Of a stretch of DNA of 64,000 bases, positions 38,867 to 49,888 are shown in pieces. The translations under genes and the position numbers were made by a program. Position 1 is the stretch's first letter. Each line of letters opens with the position of its first letter. The DNA comes from Rhizonema sp. PD37 (GTDB lineage Bacteria; Cyanobacteriota; Cyanobacteriia; Cyanobacteriales; Nostocaceae). The stretch covers positions 19,351-83,350 of the forward strand of contig JAQYWO010000002.1 of the NCBI GenBank assembly GCA_029379215.1. Reading direction: 5' to 3'. Below the pieces are notes generated by a model. The model searched no databases. It was not told the DNA's origin and worked only from the letters and a program-made list of their open reading frames with translations.

Positions 38867-39607
38867 ATGTCAATCTGCTCAAAAATATACGAAGGCAAAG
38901 CTAAGATCCTCTACACAACTGATGATCCTGAAGTCTTACTGACTGAGTTTAAAGACGACGCGACCGCCTTTAATGCCCAAAAGCATGGCAGTATCCTGGG
39001 AAAAGGAGTAATTAACTGTAGCATTTCCAGCAAATTATTTCAAGAGTTGGAGAAGCAAGGTATGAAAACTCACTATCTGGACACCCCAGCAGCGAATCAA
39101 ATGCGGGTGATCAGGGTGAAAATTCTACCTTTAGAAGTCGTTGTCAGAAACATTGCCGCAGGAAGTTTGTGTCAACAAACAGGATTGCCACTAGGAACTG
39201 TGTTAAAAAAGCCTTTGGTAGAGTTTTATTACAAAGACGACTCTTTGGGAGATCCTTTGTTAACACGCGATCGCCTCTATCTCCTAGAATTAGCTTCCCC
39301 GGAACAAGTTGACACAATTACCCATCTAGCATTGCAAATCAACGAGTTTCTTGGTGGCTTTTTTCAGGGGTGCGGTATTACCTTAGTAGACTTCAAATTA
39401 GAATTTGGCGTTGACTCACAACAGCAGTTGCTTTTAGCAGATGAAATTAGCCCCGATACCTGTCGTTTGTGGGATACTTCCTCTAAAGAAGACCCTGACC
39501 GCCGAGTATTGGATAAAGACCGCTTCCGCCGGGACTTAGGAAACGTAGAGAATGCTTACCAGGAGGTTTTACAAAGAGTACTCAAAGCAGTAAAAATTGA
39601 TACTTAG
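38867..39607 (+). CDS. purC: SAICAR synthetase
   Basis: KIYEGKAKILYTTDDPEVLLTEFKDDATAFNAQKHG; internal Met at 38867 fits the family start. Confidence 0.96.
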   Translation: MSICSKIYEGKAKILYTTDDPEVLLTEFKDDATAFNAQKHGSILGKGVINCSISSKLFQELEKQGMKTHYLDTPAANQMRVIRVKILPLEVVVRNIAAGSLCQQTGLPLGTVLKKPLVEFYYKDDSLGDPLLTRDRLYLLELASPEQVDTITHLALQINEFLGGFFQGCGITLVDFKLEFGVDSQQQLLLADEISPDTCRLWDTSSKEDPDRRVLDKDRFRRDLGNVENAYQEVLQRVLKAVKIDT

Positions 39608-40001
39608 AAATTTTAACATCAGCCTAAAATACCGGAAAGTACGGAAATAAAAAGTAGCATTTGTGGCTCAAATATAGTAAAAAGCTGACACCCATATACT
39701 CTGGCACATAGCTTTTTCTCGACGGTTTCCGATACGTGAAAATTAGAAAAGCCAAAAACAATACTTTTTTTCGCCTGTTGCCATTTGTTTTATAAAGTAA
39801 AAAGGCAGTATGCATTCAGCCATTAGCCTTTACTCTGATCAGCCTGTCTGATTTGTAGTCATTGACCAGCGAAGAAGTGAAGATTTATATAATTTCGTTC
39901 ATTGCTGACCCCTAACCGCTGAATGCTTACAAAAGGCAAAAGTAAAGAAATAATGTTTCTAATCTTAGTTGTATCAGAACATGATTGCCTTGTAGTGGTG
40001 T

Positions 40002-42548
40002 GTGGATGTCAAGAGGAATCTCAATAAAATGTTCTTATCGCCCTTTTTAATGACCGTGGTAACGATTGCAGCCCCTCTAGGTGGCACGCTGAATGTAAAT
40101 GCACAAACAGCCAAAAGTTCAAAAAATACTCTAGAGGTTTTCATACCTACAAAAAATCAAGTTGGGACAGCCGAAGCATTAAGAGGTTTATCAGCAGTCG
40201 GTGTGTCAAAGGAAATTGCCCCAACCTCTACCACGCAGAAAACTTCAAAAATATTTCCGACAGACACTTCCCCTCAAACGCCTTTGCCCACCATCCCCGA
40301 TACTTCCCCTCAAGTTCCAACTAACACTCAACAGACACCTTTCCCGACTCAACCCAGCAACACTCAACAAACGCCTTTCCCGACTCAACCCAGCAACACT
40401 CAACAGACACCTTTCCCGACTCAACCCAGCAACACTCAACAAACGCCTTTCCCGACTCAACCCAGCAACACTCAACAGACACCTTTCCCGACTCAACCCA
40501 GCAACACTCAACAAACGCCTTTCCCGACTCAACCCAGCAACACTCAACAGACACCTTTCCCAACCCAACCCAGCAACACTCAACAGACACCTTTCCCAAC
40601 TCAACCCAGCAACACTCAACAGACAAATCCCAATCCACCGGCAACTCAACCTGTCTTTCCAGACAATACTCAACCAAACCAAGAGCCAGCGCCATCAACA
40701 GCAGATGAAACCCGTGTATTGGTGTCTGAATTGTCAATTAGAGCTGAGGCAGGACAACTCTCTCCGCAACTGGAGAACGAAATTTACAAAGTAATTCGCA
40801 CCCAAGCTGGACGAACGACAACTCGTTCTCAATTACAAGAAGATATCAACGCTATATTTGCCACAGGATTCTTCTCCAACGTCCAGGCGACGCCAGAAGA
40901 TACTCCGTTGGGTGTGCGAGTGACCTTCATTGTCAGACCAAACCCCACGCTGACCAAAGTGCAAGTGCAAGCAAATCCCGGTACTGGTGTTCCTTCGGTC
41001 TTCTCTCCTAATGATGTGGATGCAATCTTTCGCGATCAGTATGGTAAAATCCTCAATCTGCGAGACTTGCAAGCGAGTATCAAGCAGTTAGTAAAACGTT
41101 ATCAAGATCAAGGTTATGTTTTAGCGAACGTGATTGGAGCGCCGCAAGTCGCTGACAATGGCGTTGTCACTTTACAAGTGGCTGAAGGGGTGGTAGAAAA
41201 TATTCAAATTCGGTTCCGCAATAAACAAGGACAAGAAACAAACTCACAAGGAAAACCGATTCGGGGACGCACGAGAAGTTACGTCATAACGCGAGAACTT
41301 CAAATTAAACCAGGAAAAGTATTCAATCGCAACGTAGTCCAAAAAGACTTACAGCGGGTATATGGATTGGGACTGTTTGAAGATGTCAATGTCGGTCTGA
41401 ACCCTGGTACTGACCCTAGTAAAGTTGATGTCTTGGTCAATGTCGTTGAGCGTAATAGTGGTTCCATAGGCGCAGGAGCTGGTGTTAGTTCTTCAACCGG
41501 GCTATTTGGTACGATTAGCTATCAGCAGCAAAACTTGGGAGGAAGAAACCAAAAATTAGCAGCAGAATTCCAATTAGGACAGCGGGAAACGCTGTTTGAT
41601 TTCCGCTTTACAGATCCTTGGATAAAAGGAGACCCTTACAGGACTTCCTACACAGCTGAGATTTTCCGCCGTCAATCGGTTTCATTGATTTTTGAAGGTA
41701 AAGATCACAGTATTGAAACCGTTAACCCAAGTAATCAAAGCGCAACAGGCGATCGCCCCCGAGTTGTCCGTCTGGGCGGTGGTGTCACTTTCACCCGGCC
41801 CTTAGCCAAAAATCCTTTCGAGTCAGGACAATGGGTAGCTTCAGCAGGTTTACAGTATCAAAGAGTTACAATCACAGATGCTGACGGTAATCTGAGAAGG
41901 TTTGGACAAGTCGAAGGCTCGGAAGGACAACTAAATAGACAACTTCAACTTAGTGAATCTGGAACGGGTCGAGATGACTTGCTGTTCCTTCAAATAGGAG
42001 TCGCACGGGATCGCCGCAACAACCCCCTGCAACCCACGAAAGGTTCTGTCGTCCGCTTTGGACTCGATCAATCAGCTCCAATCGGACTGGGTAATATTCT
42101 GCTGACTAGGCTAAGAGGAAGCTACAGTCAATATTTCCCCGTGAATTTTACGCATTTCACCAAAGGACCACAAGCGATCGCATTTAACATTCAAGGAGGA
42201 ACCATACTTGGTGACTTACCTCCCTACGAAGCCTTTTCTCTTGGTGGTAGTAACTCTGTCAGAGGTTACGAAGAAGGAGGATTAAGTAGTGGACGCAGTT
42301 TTGTGCAAGCGTCGGTTGAGTATCGATTCCCAGTTTTTTCAGTTGTCAGTGGGGCACTATTTTTTGACTTCGGTTCCGATTTGGGAACAACTGATCGGAC
42401 AGCTCAGTTACTGAATAAAGAAGGCACTGGTTTTGGCTACGGTATTGGAGTACGCGTAAACTCTCCACTAGGACCTATTCGCATTGATTACGGTCTTAAT
42501 AATGATGGTGGTAGCAGGATTAACTTTGGTATTGGCGAGAGATTTTAA
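40002..42548 (+). CDS. bamA: BamA/Omp85 outer membrane assembly factor
   Basis: POTRA-like repeats; barrel end SLGGSNSVRGYEEGGLSSGRSFVQASVEYRFP..GPIRIDYG..INFGIGERF. Confidence 0.93.
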   Translation: MDVKRNLNKMFLSPFLMTVVTIAAPLGGTLNVNAQTAKSSKNTLEVFIPTKNQVGTAEALRGLSAVGVSKEIAPTSTTQKTSKIFPTDTSPQTPLPTIPDTSPQVPTNTQQTPFPTQPSNTQQTPFPTQPSNTQQTPFPTQPSNTQQTPFPTQPSNTQQTPFPTQPSNTQQTPFPTQPSNTQQTPFPTQPSNTQQTPFPTQPSNTQQTNPNPPATQPVFPDNTQPNQEPAPSTADETRVLVSELSIRAEAGQLSPQLENEIYKVIRTQAGRTTTRSQLQEDINAIFATGFFSNVQATPEDTPLGVRVTFIVRPNPTLTKVQVQANPGTGVPSVFSPNDVDAIFRDQYGKILNLRDLQASIKQLVKRYQDQGYVLANVIGAPQVADNGVVTLQVAEGVVENIQIRFRNKQGQETNSQGKPIRGRTRSYVITRELQIKPGKVFNRNVVQKDLQRVYGLGLFEDVNVGLNPGTDPSKVDVLVNVVERNSGSIGAGAGVSSSTGLFGTISYQQQNLGGRNQKLAAEFQLGQRETLFDFRFTDPWIKGDPYRTSYTAEIFRRQSVSLIFEGKDHSIETVNPSNQSATGDRPRVVRLGGGVTFTRPLAKNPFESGQWVASAGLQYQRVTITDADGNLRRFGQVEGSEGQLNRQLQLSESGTGRDDLLFLQIGVARDRRNNPLQPTKGSVVRFGLDQSAPIGLGNILLTRLRGSYSQYFPVNFTHFTKGPQAIAFNIQGGTILGDLPPYEAFSLGGSNSVRGYEEGGLSSGRSFVQASVEYRFPVFSVVSGALFFDFGSDLGTTDRTAQLLNKEGTGFGYGIGVRVNSPLGPIRIDYGLNNDGGSRINFGIGERF
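40323..40622 (+). repeat. 36-nt tandem repeat within bamA (TQQTPFPTQPSN), 8 copies
   Basis: actcaaca(g/a)ac(a/g)cctttcccgactcaacccagcaac repeated; alternating variants give a 72-nt higher-order period. Confidence 0.95.
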
Positions 42549-42777
42549 CAAAAAAGAATTCAGAAGTCAGGAGTCAGGAGTCAGGAGGAGCCAGTGCTGT
42601 TCGCGTCAGCGTCTCCGCTCCTGAGAAGACGGGTTTCCCGTCGCAGGACAAGAGAGTTCAGGAGTCAGAAGTTATGCTGACTACTGGTTTGAATCCCCAA
42701 CACTTCTTCGATTCTGAATTCTGAATTCTGAATTCTGACTCCTTCTTCAATTTTAATTCCGCCCTAGTGGCACTAAT

Positions 42778-43623
42778 ATGCAACATACAATCGCAACGGA
42801 AATCACACAAACGGGAGTGGGACTACACAGTGGTGTTAGTACCTGCGTTCGGATACTACCAGCAAATGTAGAAAGTGGACGCTACTTTGTCCGAGTAGAT
42901 TTGCCAGAGACTCCCATTATTCCAGCACAAGTAGCAGCAGTAAGTCAAACTGTTCTCTCGACCCAATTAGGTAAAGGTGAGGCAAGTGTTCGGACAGTGG
43001 AACATTTATTGGCGGCTCTGGCTGCGATGGGTGTAGATAATGCCCGAATTGAAATTGATGGTCCAGAAGTGCCGCTTTTGGATGGTTCTGCGGCTATATG
43101 GACGGACAGCATAGCCCAAGTGGAGTTAGTGTCACAATTTGTGACAGGAGACAAAGTGATTCCACGTGTGAGCGAACCAATTTGGGTGCGGCAGGGTGAT
43201 GCCTTCGCCTGCGCCCTTCCAGCAGCAGAAACCCGTTTTACTTATGGTATTGACTTCGACTTACCTGCAATTGGTAACCAATGGCATAGTTGGTCGCCAA
43301 CTTCCAACCTCCTCAAAGCCCGTGAGAGTTTCGCAACTGAAATTGCAACTGCCCGTACTTTTGGTTTACTTCATCAAATTGAACAACTACAGCAATCAGG
43401 GTTAATCAAAGGTGGAAGCTTGGAAAATGCCCTAGTTTGTGGACCTGAAGGATGGGTAAATCCGCCATTGAGGTATGCAAATGAACCAGTCCGTCATAAA
43501 ATCTTGGATTTAGTAGGAGATTTAAGCTTGTTGGGAGTTTTACCCTGCGCTCACTTTTTAGCGTATAAAGCTAGTCACAATTTACACATTCAACTGGCGC
43601 AAAGGATTTTAGACCAGTTATGA
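42778..43623 (+). CDS. lpxC: UDP-3-O-acyl-N-acetylglucosamine deacetylase
   Basis: [65 protein letters not shown]. Confidence 0.96.
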   Translation: MQHTIATEITQTGVGLHSGVSTCVRILPANVESGRYFVRVDLPETPIIPAQVAAVSQTVLSTQLGKGEASVRTVEHLLAALAAMGVDNARIEIDGPEVPLLDGSAAIWTDSIAQVELVSQFVTGDKVIPRVSEPIWVRQGDAFACALPAAETRFTYGIDFDLPAIGNQWHSWSPTSNLLKARESFATEIATARTFGLLHQIEQLQQSGLIKGGSLENALVCGPEGWVNPPLRYANEPVRHKILDLVGDLSLLGVLPCAHFLAYKASHNLHIQLAQRILDQL

Positions 43624-43690
43624 GTTAGGAGTTAATGGTTGATGAATATTGGTCAGGATTTAGTAGAAAATACAATAAACAACCAACAAC

Positions 43691-43876
43691 TGTACAGGCG
43701 GGTTTGACAGTATTTTTCGTTTCCATACGACGAGTTATACAATTAAACCCGCTGTACGGGCGGGTTTGACAGTATTTTTCGTTTCCATACGACGAGTTAT
43801 ACAATTAAACCCGCTGTACGGGCGGGTTTAACAATATTTTTCGTTTCCACACGACGAGTTATACAATTAAACCCGC
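43691..43876. repeat. Three tandem copies of a 62-bp unit with GC-rich inverted ends
   Basis: tgtac(g/a)ggcgggtttgacagtatttttcgtttccatacgacgagttatacaattaaacccgc starting at 43691, 43753 and 43815. Confidence 0.95.
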
Positions 43877-43962
43877 CCCTACTCAAAACCAACAACTCGC
43901 AATTCAAAACCCGTGCCGTCACCTACAAAAGAGTCCAAAATAGAAAATTAACCTTAGTATCA

Positions 43963-44493
43963 ATGTCAATCTTTACCGAAGTTAAAGCCAGCGATGTTTC
44001 GACAATAGCATCTAACCAAAATCAGTCAGATCCTGCCCCAGTTCAAAAATCTGAGGCAAAAGTTGTTTTGTCAGTAGAAGAAATTCACAAACTACTACCC
44101 CACCGCTACCCTTTCGCACTTGTAGACAAGATTATTGACTACGTGCCAGGAAAGCTTGCTGTTGGCATAAAAAACGTTACTTTTAACGAACCTCATTTTC
44201 AAGGACATTTTCCCGAACATCCGATTATGCCTGGAGTGCTCATTGTCGAAGCAATGGCACAAGTTGGTGGAATTGTGATGACTCAATTACCAGAGTTTGA
44301 GGGTGGACTTTTCCTCTTTGCAGGGATCGATAAAGTCCGCTTTCGCCGCGAAGTTGTACCAGGAGATCAGCTGGTGATGACAGTGGAACTGTTATGGGTG
44401 AAACAACGTCGATTCAGTAAGATGCAGGCTCGTGCCGAAGTTGACGGTCAGCTCGCTGCTGAGGGCGAACTGATGTTTTCTATTAGAAAATAA
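43963..44493 (+). CDS. fabZ: 3-hydroxyacyl-ACP dehydratase
   Basis: [47 protein letters not shown]. Confidence 0.96.
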   Translation: MSIFTEVKASDVSTIASNQNQSDPAPVQKSEAKVVLSVEEIHKLLPHRYPFALVDKIIDYVPGKLAVGIKNVTFNEPHFQGHFPEHPIMPGVLIVEAMAQVGGIVMTQLPEFEGGLFLFAGIDKVRFRREVVPGDQLVMTVELLWVKQRRFSKMQARAEVDGQLAAEGELMFSIRK

Positions 44494-44666
44494 AAATTTG
44501 CTTTTGTGGTAAGGGCGCGATCCAAAAGTGTCGTTACCACAAAAGCAAGGATAATTATGTAAATTATCAATTTTTTTAACGCTCACACACTTAAATTGCT
44601 AACCCGAGACTTTCGGTAATTGAATTCTTATACCCTCAGCACGCTTACTGTTTTGGAGATGGACTC

Positions 44667-45479
44667 TTGAAAACACTTATTCATCCAACTGCTGTCATTC
44701 ATCCTAATGCTGAACTCCACCCAACAGCGCAAATCGGTGCCTATGCTGTCATTGGACCGCATGTAAAAGTAGGTTGTGAAACCGTAATTGGCGCTCATGT
44801 CGTGCTAGAGGGACCTCTGGAAATTGGAGCGCGAAATCAGATTTTTCCTGGAGCCGCTATTGGCATGGAACCCCAGGATCTCAAGTATGTAGGAGAATTA
44901 AGTTGGGCTAAAATTGGCGACGATAACGTCATTCGCGAGTACGTAACGATAAACCGTGCCACTGGTGCAGGTGAAGCAACGGTAATTGGGAATAACAACC
45001 TGCTCATGGCTTATGCCCATGTGGGACATAATTGTGTCATTGAAGACAATGTCATCATTCCCAACACTGTGTCTCTAGGAGGTCATGTCCACGTAGAGTC
45101 ATTTGCAAGGTTGGGTGGGATTGTCGGCGTTCACCAATTTGTACATATCGGTCGATTGTCAATGGTGGGAGGTATGGCTCGGATTGTGCATGATGTACCT
45201 CCCTATATGCTTGCAGAAGGGAATCCGGCAAGATTGCGAACTCTCAACCTTGTGGGACTCAAACGCGCTGGCTTCAAATCTGAGGACTTACTTATCCTCA
45301 AAAAAGCCTTCCGCATTTTATATCGTTCTAACTTAACCTTTAAAGAAGCTTTAGAAAACCTCGAACAGCTTGGGGATACTCAACATCTACAACATCTACG
45401 TCGCTTCCTTCTACTTTCTCAAATGCCAGGAAGGCGTGGCTTAGTTCCTGCAAAGAAAGCAGTCGTTCATGAAGAGTGA
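44667..45479 (+). CDS. lpxA: UDP-N-acetylglucosamine acyltransferase
   Basis: Left-handed beta-helix hexapeptides; VGIHQ-like IVGVHQFVHIGRLSMVGGMARIVHDVPPYMLAEGNPARLR; TTG start. Confidence 0.96.
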   Translation: MKTLIHPTAVIHPNAELHPTAQIGAYAVIGPHVKVGCETVIGAHVVLEGPLEIGARNQIFPGAAIGMEPQDLKYVGELSWAKIGDDNVIREYVTINRATGAGEATVIGNNNLLMAYAHVGHNCVIEDNVIIPNTVSLGGHVHVESFARLGGIVGVHQFVHIGRLSMVGGMARIVHDVPPYMLAEGNPARLRTLNLVGLKRAGFKSEDLLILKKAFRILYRSNLTFKEALENLEQLGDTQHLQHLRRFLLLSQMPGRRGLVPAKKAVVHEE

Positions 45480-45550
45480 GGAGATTAAGACAGAAGTTAT
45501 CATTATCTTCTGCTCCTCTGCTCCCCCTCTTCTCTACTCCCTAGTAAAAA

Positions 45551-46732
45551 ATGCGGATATTTATCAGCACTGGCGAAGTGTCTGGCGATTTGCAAGGATC
45601 GCTCTTAGTTGCTGCACTCAAGCGCCAAGCCGTTGTAGCAGGTTTGGAATTAGAGATTGTGGCGTTAGGTGGCGAGAAAATGGCTGACTCTGGAACAACT
45701 ATACTGGGTAATACCATTGGTATTGGTTCTCTTGGTCTATTAGAATCATTGCCTTATGTCTTGCCAACTTTACAAGTGCAGCAATTAGCGATCGCCTACC
45801 TCAAGAAATATCCACCCGATTTGGTGGTATTAATTGACTACATGGGACCGAATCTGGTAATCGGTAAATATCTTCGCCGCCATTTACCACAAGTGCCTGT
45901 CGTCTATTACATTGCACCACAAACTTGGGTAGCAACGGCAAGGTTGGTAACAGCCCGTGCCACCGAGCAAATTGTCTCTGTGACACATAAGTTATTAGCC
46001 ATCTTTCCTGAAGAAGCTCGTTACTTTAAAAACAAAGGAGCAAACGTTAGCTGGGTGGGGCATCCTCTTTTAGATAGGATGCAGAATTTTCCTAATCGTG
46101 AAGCCGCACGTGTCAACTTAGGGATCGGCGATGATGTGACTTGTGTAGCTCTTCTCCCGGCTTCCCGTCGTCAAGAACTCAAATATCTCTTGCCAGTCAT
46201 GTTCCGTGCGGCTGCGGTTCTTCAATCAAAATTGCCTCAGGTACATTTTTGGATTCCTTTATCTCTGGAAATTTACAGAGATACGATTGAAAAAGAAATA
46301 CAACGGTACAATTTACGAGCTACCGTTATCTCAGCAGAGCAACAACAGGAAGTCCTCGCGGCAGCCGATCTTGCAATGACTAAATGTGGTACCGTCAACT
46401 TGGAATTGGCACTGTTAAATGTGCCGCAGGTTATTTTATACCGCGTTAGTCCTTTCAGCTATTGGATTGCCCGGAGTCTTCTCAAAATTTCGTACCCCTT
46501 TGCTTCACCGGTAAATTTGGTTGTTATGAAGGAGATTGTACCAGAATTTATTCAAGAACAAGCAACATCAGAAAATCTAACGGAAACCGCAATGGAATTT
46601 TTGCTGAATCTTGAACGGATACAGCAAGTCAAGGCAGATTATCAGGAAATGCGGCGCTGTATGGGAGAAGTGGGAGTCTGCGATCGCGCTGCTAAGGAAA
46701 TTTTTCAAATGCTACCAACTTTTAGCTCATAG
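45551..46732 (+). CDS. lpxB: Lipid-A-disaccharide synthase
   Basis: MRIFISTGEVSGDLQGSLLVAALKRQ; IDYMGPNLVIGKYLRR; LPASRRQELKYLLPVM. Confidence 0.95.
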   Translation: MRIFISTGEVSGDLQGSLLVAALKRQAVVAGLELEIVALGGEKMADSGTTILGNTIGIGSLGLLESLPYVLPTLQVQQLAIAYLKKYPPDLVVLIDYMGPNLVIGKYLRRHLPQVPVVYYIAPQTWVATARLVTARATEQIVSVTHKLLAIFPEEARYFKNKGANVSWVGHPLLDRMQNFPNREAARVNLGIGDDVTCVALLPASRRQELKYLLPVMFRAAAVLQSKLPQVHFWIPLSLEIYRDTIEKEIQRYNLRATVISAEQQQEVLAAADLAMTKCGTVNLELALLNVPQVILYRVSPFSYWIARSLLKISYPFASPVNLVVMKEIVPEFIQEQATSENLTETAMEFLLNLERIQQVKADYQEMRRCMGEVGVCDRAAKEIFQMLPTFSS

Positions 46733-46937
46733 CATTCAATTTCAGGCTACAGCGACTTTCTTAAAATAGGGGTATCAGTGAAACATGCATACCCAATGTA
46801 TGATATTGTTCCTCAATTTATCCTTAGAATATAGCATGGTTAATAACAGCTATAATTCAGTCAAAAGCTACATGTTGGGTAAAGACAGCTTGGGGATTTT
46901 CTTATGATATTATAATGAAAATTCTTACTTATTTTAC

Positions 46938-48263
46938 ATGCTAATTGATAGCACGAACATAGCAGAAAATATTTACAATAATCATAAAAAAAGACCTATT
47001 GCTGTTGATTTATTTGCTGGTGCTGGAGGTATGACTCTTGGTTTTGAGCAAGCTGGATTCGATGTGCTTGCATCTGTTGAAATAGATCCTATTCATTGTG
47101 CAACACATGAATTTAATTTTTCCTTTTGGACTATTTTATGTAAAAGTGTTGTTGATACTACGGGTAATGAAATTAGAAGTTATTCTTCTATAGGCGATAG
47201 AGAAATAGACGTAGTATTTGGTGGACCGCCATGTCAAGGTTTTTCATTAATAGGTAAACGAGCTTTTGACGATCCTCGAAACTCTCTTGTATATCATTAT
47301 ATTCGATTGATTTTAGAGCTACAGCCAAAGTTTTTTGTGTTTGAAAATGTTAAAGGAATAACTGTAGGTAAGCACAAAAAATTTATTACAGAAATCATCA
47401 ATCAGTTTGAACAAAATGGTTACAAAGTTCGGAAAGATTACAAAGTATTAAATGCTGCTCAGTACGGAGTCCCACAAAGCCGTGAAAGATTATTTTTGCT
47501 AGGTTGTCGTCACGATATGAAGTTACCAAATTATCCAGCGCCAATCACTAAACCAGCAAAATCAAGTAAAGTAGTATTTAATAACGAACTTCAATCAAGT
47601 CCTACAGTTTTAGATGCACTTATAGACCTACCAAAAGTAGAAAACTATATAGAACTCTATAAAAAAGATTGGGTAATTGCAGATTTTGGTCAGCCAAGTG
47701 ATTATAGTATGCAACTGCGCGGTCTAGTTCGTGCAGATAACGACTATTCGTATAAACGAATATATGACTCTAAAATGCTGACTTCAAGTTTAAGAACAGA
47801 GCATACTTTAGAATCTATTAAAAGATTTGATGCGACTCCACATGGTAAAACAGAACCAATCAGCCGCTTCTATAAACTCGATCCTAAAGGAATATGCAAT
47901 ACACTTAGAGCCGGAACTCCCAGTAATCGAGGAGCGTTTACTTCTCCTAGACCAATTCATCCATTTACCCCAAGATGCATTACTGTGCGCGAAGCTGCAC
48001 GTTTACATTCCTATCCTGACTGGTTTAGATTTCATGTAACAAAATGGCATGGATTTCGACAAATTGGTAATTCTGTTCCACCCTTATTAGCTAAAGCAGT
48101 GGCGTCGGAAATCATTAAAGCTCTTGATACATATCCATCTAAACCAGGAGTTATACACAAACTAGGCAATGAAAATCTAATAATGTTCGACATGTCTCGC
48201 TCTACTAAATATTATGGTGTTGATCCATATGTTATAGAGCCAAGGAAAAGAAATTTAATGTGA
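46938..48263 (+). CDS. DNA (cytosine-5-)-methyltransferase
   Basis: VDLFAGAGGMTLGFEQAGF; VVFGGPPCQGFSLIGKR; FVFENVKG; QSRERLFLLG; FRQIGNSVPPLLAKAVA. Confidence 0.95.
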   Translation: MLIDSTNIAENIYNNHKKRPIAVDLFAGAGGMTLGFEQAGFDVLASVEIDPIHCATHEFNFSFWTILCKSVVDTTGNEIRSYSSIGDREIDVVFGGPPCQGFSLIGKRAFDDPRNSLVYHYIRLILELQPKFFVFENVKGITVGKHKKFITEIINQFEQNGYKVRKDYKVLNAAQYGVPQSRERLFLLGCRHDMKLPNYPAPITKPAKSSKVVFNNELQSSPTVLDALIDLPKVENYIELYKKDWVIADFGQPSDYSMQLRGLVRADNDYSYKRIYDSKMLTSSLRTEHTLESIKRFDATPHGKTEPISRFYKLDPKGICNTLRAGTPSNRGAFTSPRPIHPFTPRCITVREAARLHSYPDWFRFHVTKWHGFRQIGNSVPPLLAKAVASEIIKALDTYPSKPGVIHKLGNENLIMFDMSRSTKYYGVDPYVIEPRKRNLM

Positions 48264-48421
48264 GTCATGGAGCTTGAGAAAACAGCAGCAGACTGTGTCC
48301 TGCATTCGTCTAGGAAGTATCCAGACTGAACCATGGCGTTATTACTCACTATTTTCATAACTAGCGGCAGTATCAAAGTAACGGATCTGGAAACCCTCTA
48401 TTATAAATAACCTTTTAACTT

Positions 48422-49141
48422 ATGACTTCATTAGGTGTACAACCGCCGCTTATTGGTATTACCACTGGCGGCCGACGCATGATGGGCAATTTTTGTTTGG
48501 CTGCTGTTTATGTAGACGCAGTTCGCAAAGCTGGTGGGCGAGCGATTTTACTGCCGCCTAGTGAACCCGATCCAAGCTTCATCCTTGAACTAGTCGATGG
48601 TCTAGTTTTTTCTGGAGGAGGTGATATCGACCCAGACACCTATAATGGTTCAGCACATCCAAGCATCTATAACATTGACTCCGAGCGCGATGCTTTTGAA
48701 TTAACACTTGCGAGACAGCTTCTAAGAACAAACATACCAGTTTTAGGTATTTGTCGAGGCTTAGAGGTGCTAATGGTTGCTAGTGGTGGTGAGCTTATAC
48801 CTCATCTGCCAGATGAATTTGGTGAAGCGATCGCCCATCGAGTGGATCAGTTGCATCCAATTGAACATCAGGTGGAAATTCTCCCAGGCACTCACCTTGC
48901 TAAGCTTACCGGGGTAAAAGATATGACGGTTGTCTCATGGCATCATCAAGCAACTCGCACTGTTCCTACAGGATGGCGTGTTGCTGCATCGGCTCCAGAC
49001 ACAGTTATTGAGGCGCTGGAGCATGAACACCATCCTTGGGCTTTAGCACTCCAGTGGCACCCAGAGTTGTCTCTCAATGACAGATTGCAGCAGAGCATCT
49101 TCAGTGCCTTTATTAAAGCAGCACAAAATCGGGCTGCTTAG
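48422..49141 (+). CDS. Gamma-glutamyl-gamma-aminobutyrate hydrolase-like glutamine amidotransferase
   Basis: DGLVFSGGGDIDPDTY; PVLGICRGLEVLMVASGG; ALQWHPELS. Confidence 0.9.
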   Translation: MTSLGVQPPLIGITTGGRRMMGNFCLAAVYVDAVRKAGGRAILLPPSEPDPSFILELVDGLVFSGGGDIDPDTYNGSAHPSIYNIDSERDAFELTLARQLLRTNIPVLGICRGLEVLMVASGGELIPHLPDEFGEAIAHRVDQLHPIEHQVEILPGTHLAKLTGVKDMTVVSWHHQATRTVPTGWRVAASAPDTVIEALEHEHHPWALALQWHPELSLNDRLQQSIFSAFIKAAQNRAA

Positions 49142-49174
49142 TGATAGCATCCAGAATTCTTATTTATTACGTTC

Positions 49175-49888
49175 TTAGCGAGTATACCCGCTCAATTGTG
49201 CCACAAATGCTTGATGTTCTGCTGAACTTATTCCAAGTTGCAATACCGCCAAAACCTGTGGCATATTTCCTGCCACTAATGCTGGCACATCAAGCCACAA
49301 TCCCGGAAATACTGGACTCCTCATTATGCCTGCCGCATCCGGTATGAGTGAAACGTACTCCCCATCTTGCAAGCTAAACCAACTAACGATACTTTCAAAA
49401 ACTTGCCAGACAATATATTCCTGAATGCCATTGCGACGGAAAGCTCGTTTTTTGTCATGCAAGTCCTTAGTAGCACTGCTGGCTGCAATTTCTGCAACTA
49501 ATTCTGGCGCACCTTCCACGTAACCATCAGCACTCAGATGAGACTGCCCGCCACAGGTTGCATCGATTAAGAGAATGGCGTCGGGCTGGGGTTCATTATC
49601 CAAATCCAGCCGCACAGTTGGGTTATCACCCAGTCTAACACCGGACGTAGCTATCTTATAAGACCACAACCAGCCCATTAAATCTCCATGCGGTTCGGCA
49701 TGAGGTTCAAAACGTAAAGGGGATGCCACGTAAACAACTCCTTCAATTAATTCGGCTTTCTTCACATTGGGCATGGCGTTGTAGCGGCGCTCAAATTCAG
49801 GACGAGTGAGGCGATCGCCACTCTCAAGAGGCGGAATGTGTCCGCTTGAACTGCTTGGAGTCGTCTGTTGTAGAGAGGTGTTCACCAT
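49175..49888 (-). CDS. Uma2-family endonuclease-like protein
   Basis: YNAMPNVKKAELIEGVVYVASPLRFEPHAEPHGDLMGWL; PDAILLIDATCGG; KKRAFRRNGIQEYIVWQVFE. Confidence 0.9.
   Translation of the reverse strand: MVNTSLQQTTPSSSSGHIPPLESGDRLTRPEFERRYNAMPNVKKAELIEGVVYVASPLRFEPHAEPHGDLMGWLWSYKIATSGVRLGDNPTVRLDLDNEPQPDAILLIDATCGGQSHLSADGYVEGAPELVAEIAASSATKDLHDKKRAFRRNGIQEYIVWQVFESIVSWFSLQDGEYVSLIPDAAGIMRSPVFPGLWLDVPALVAGNMPQVLAVLQLGISSAEHQAFVAQLSGYTR

Noticed and set aside
40201-40794. Overlapping ORFs on both strands across the bamA repeat (40201-40794 +, 40245-40682 -, 40321-40737 -)
   Set aside because: The 36-nt repeat is a multiple of three with no stops in several frames, so these are low-complexity shadow ORFs
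42712-42742. ctgaattctgaattctgaattctga microrepeat
   Set aside because: Common short intergenic repeat type in filamentous cyanobacteria; no further structure
43691-43876. Possible CRISPR array
   Set aside because: The whole 62-bp unit is repeated with no unique spacers, so it is a tandem repeat
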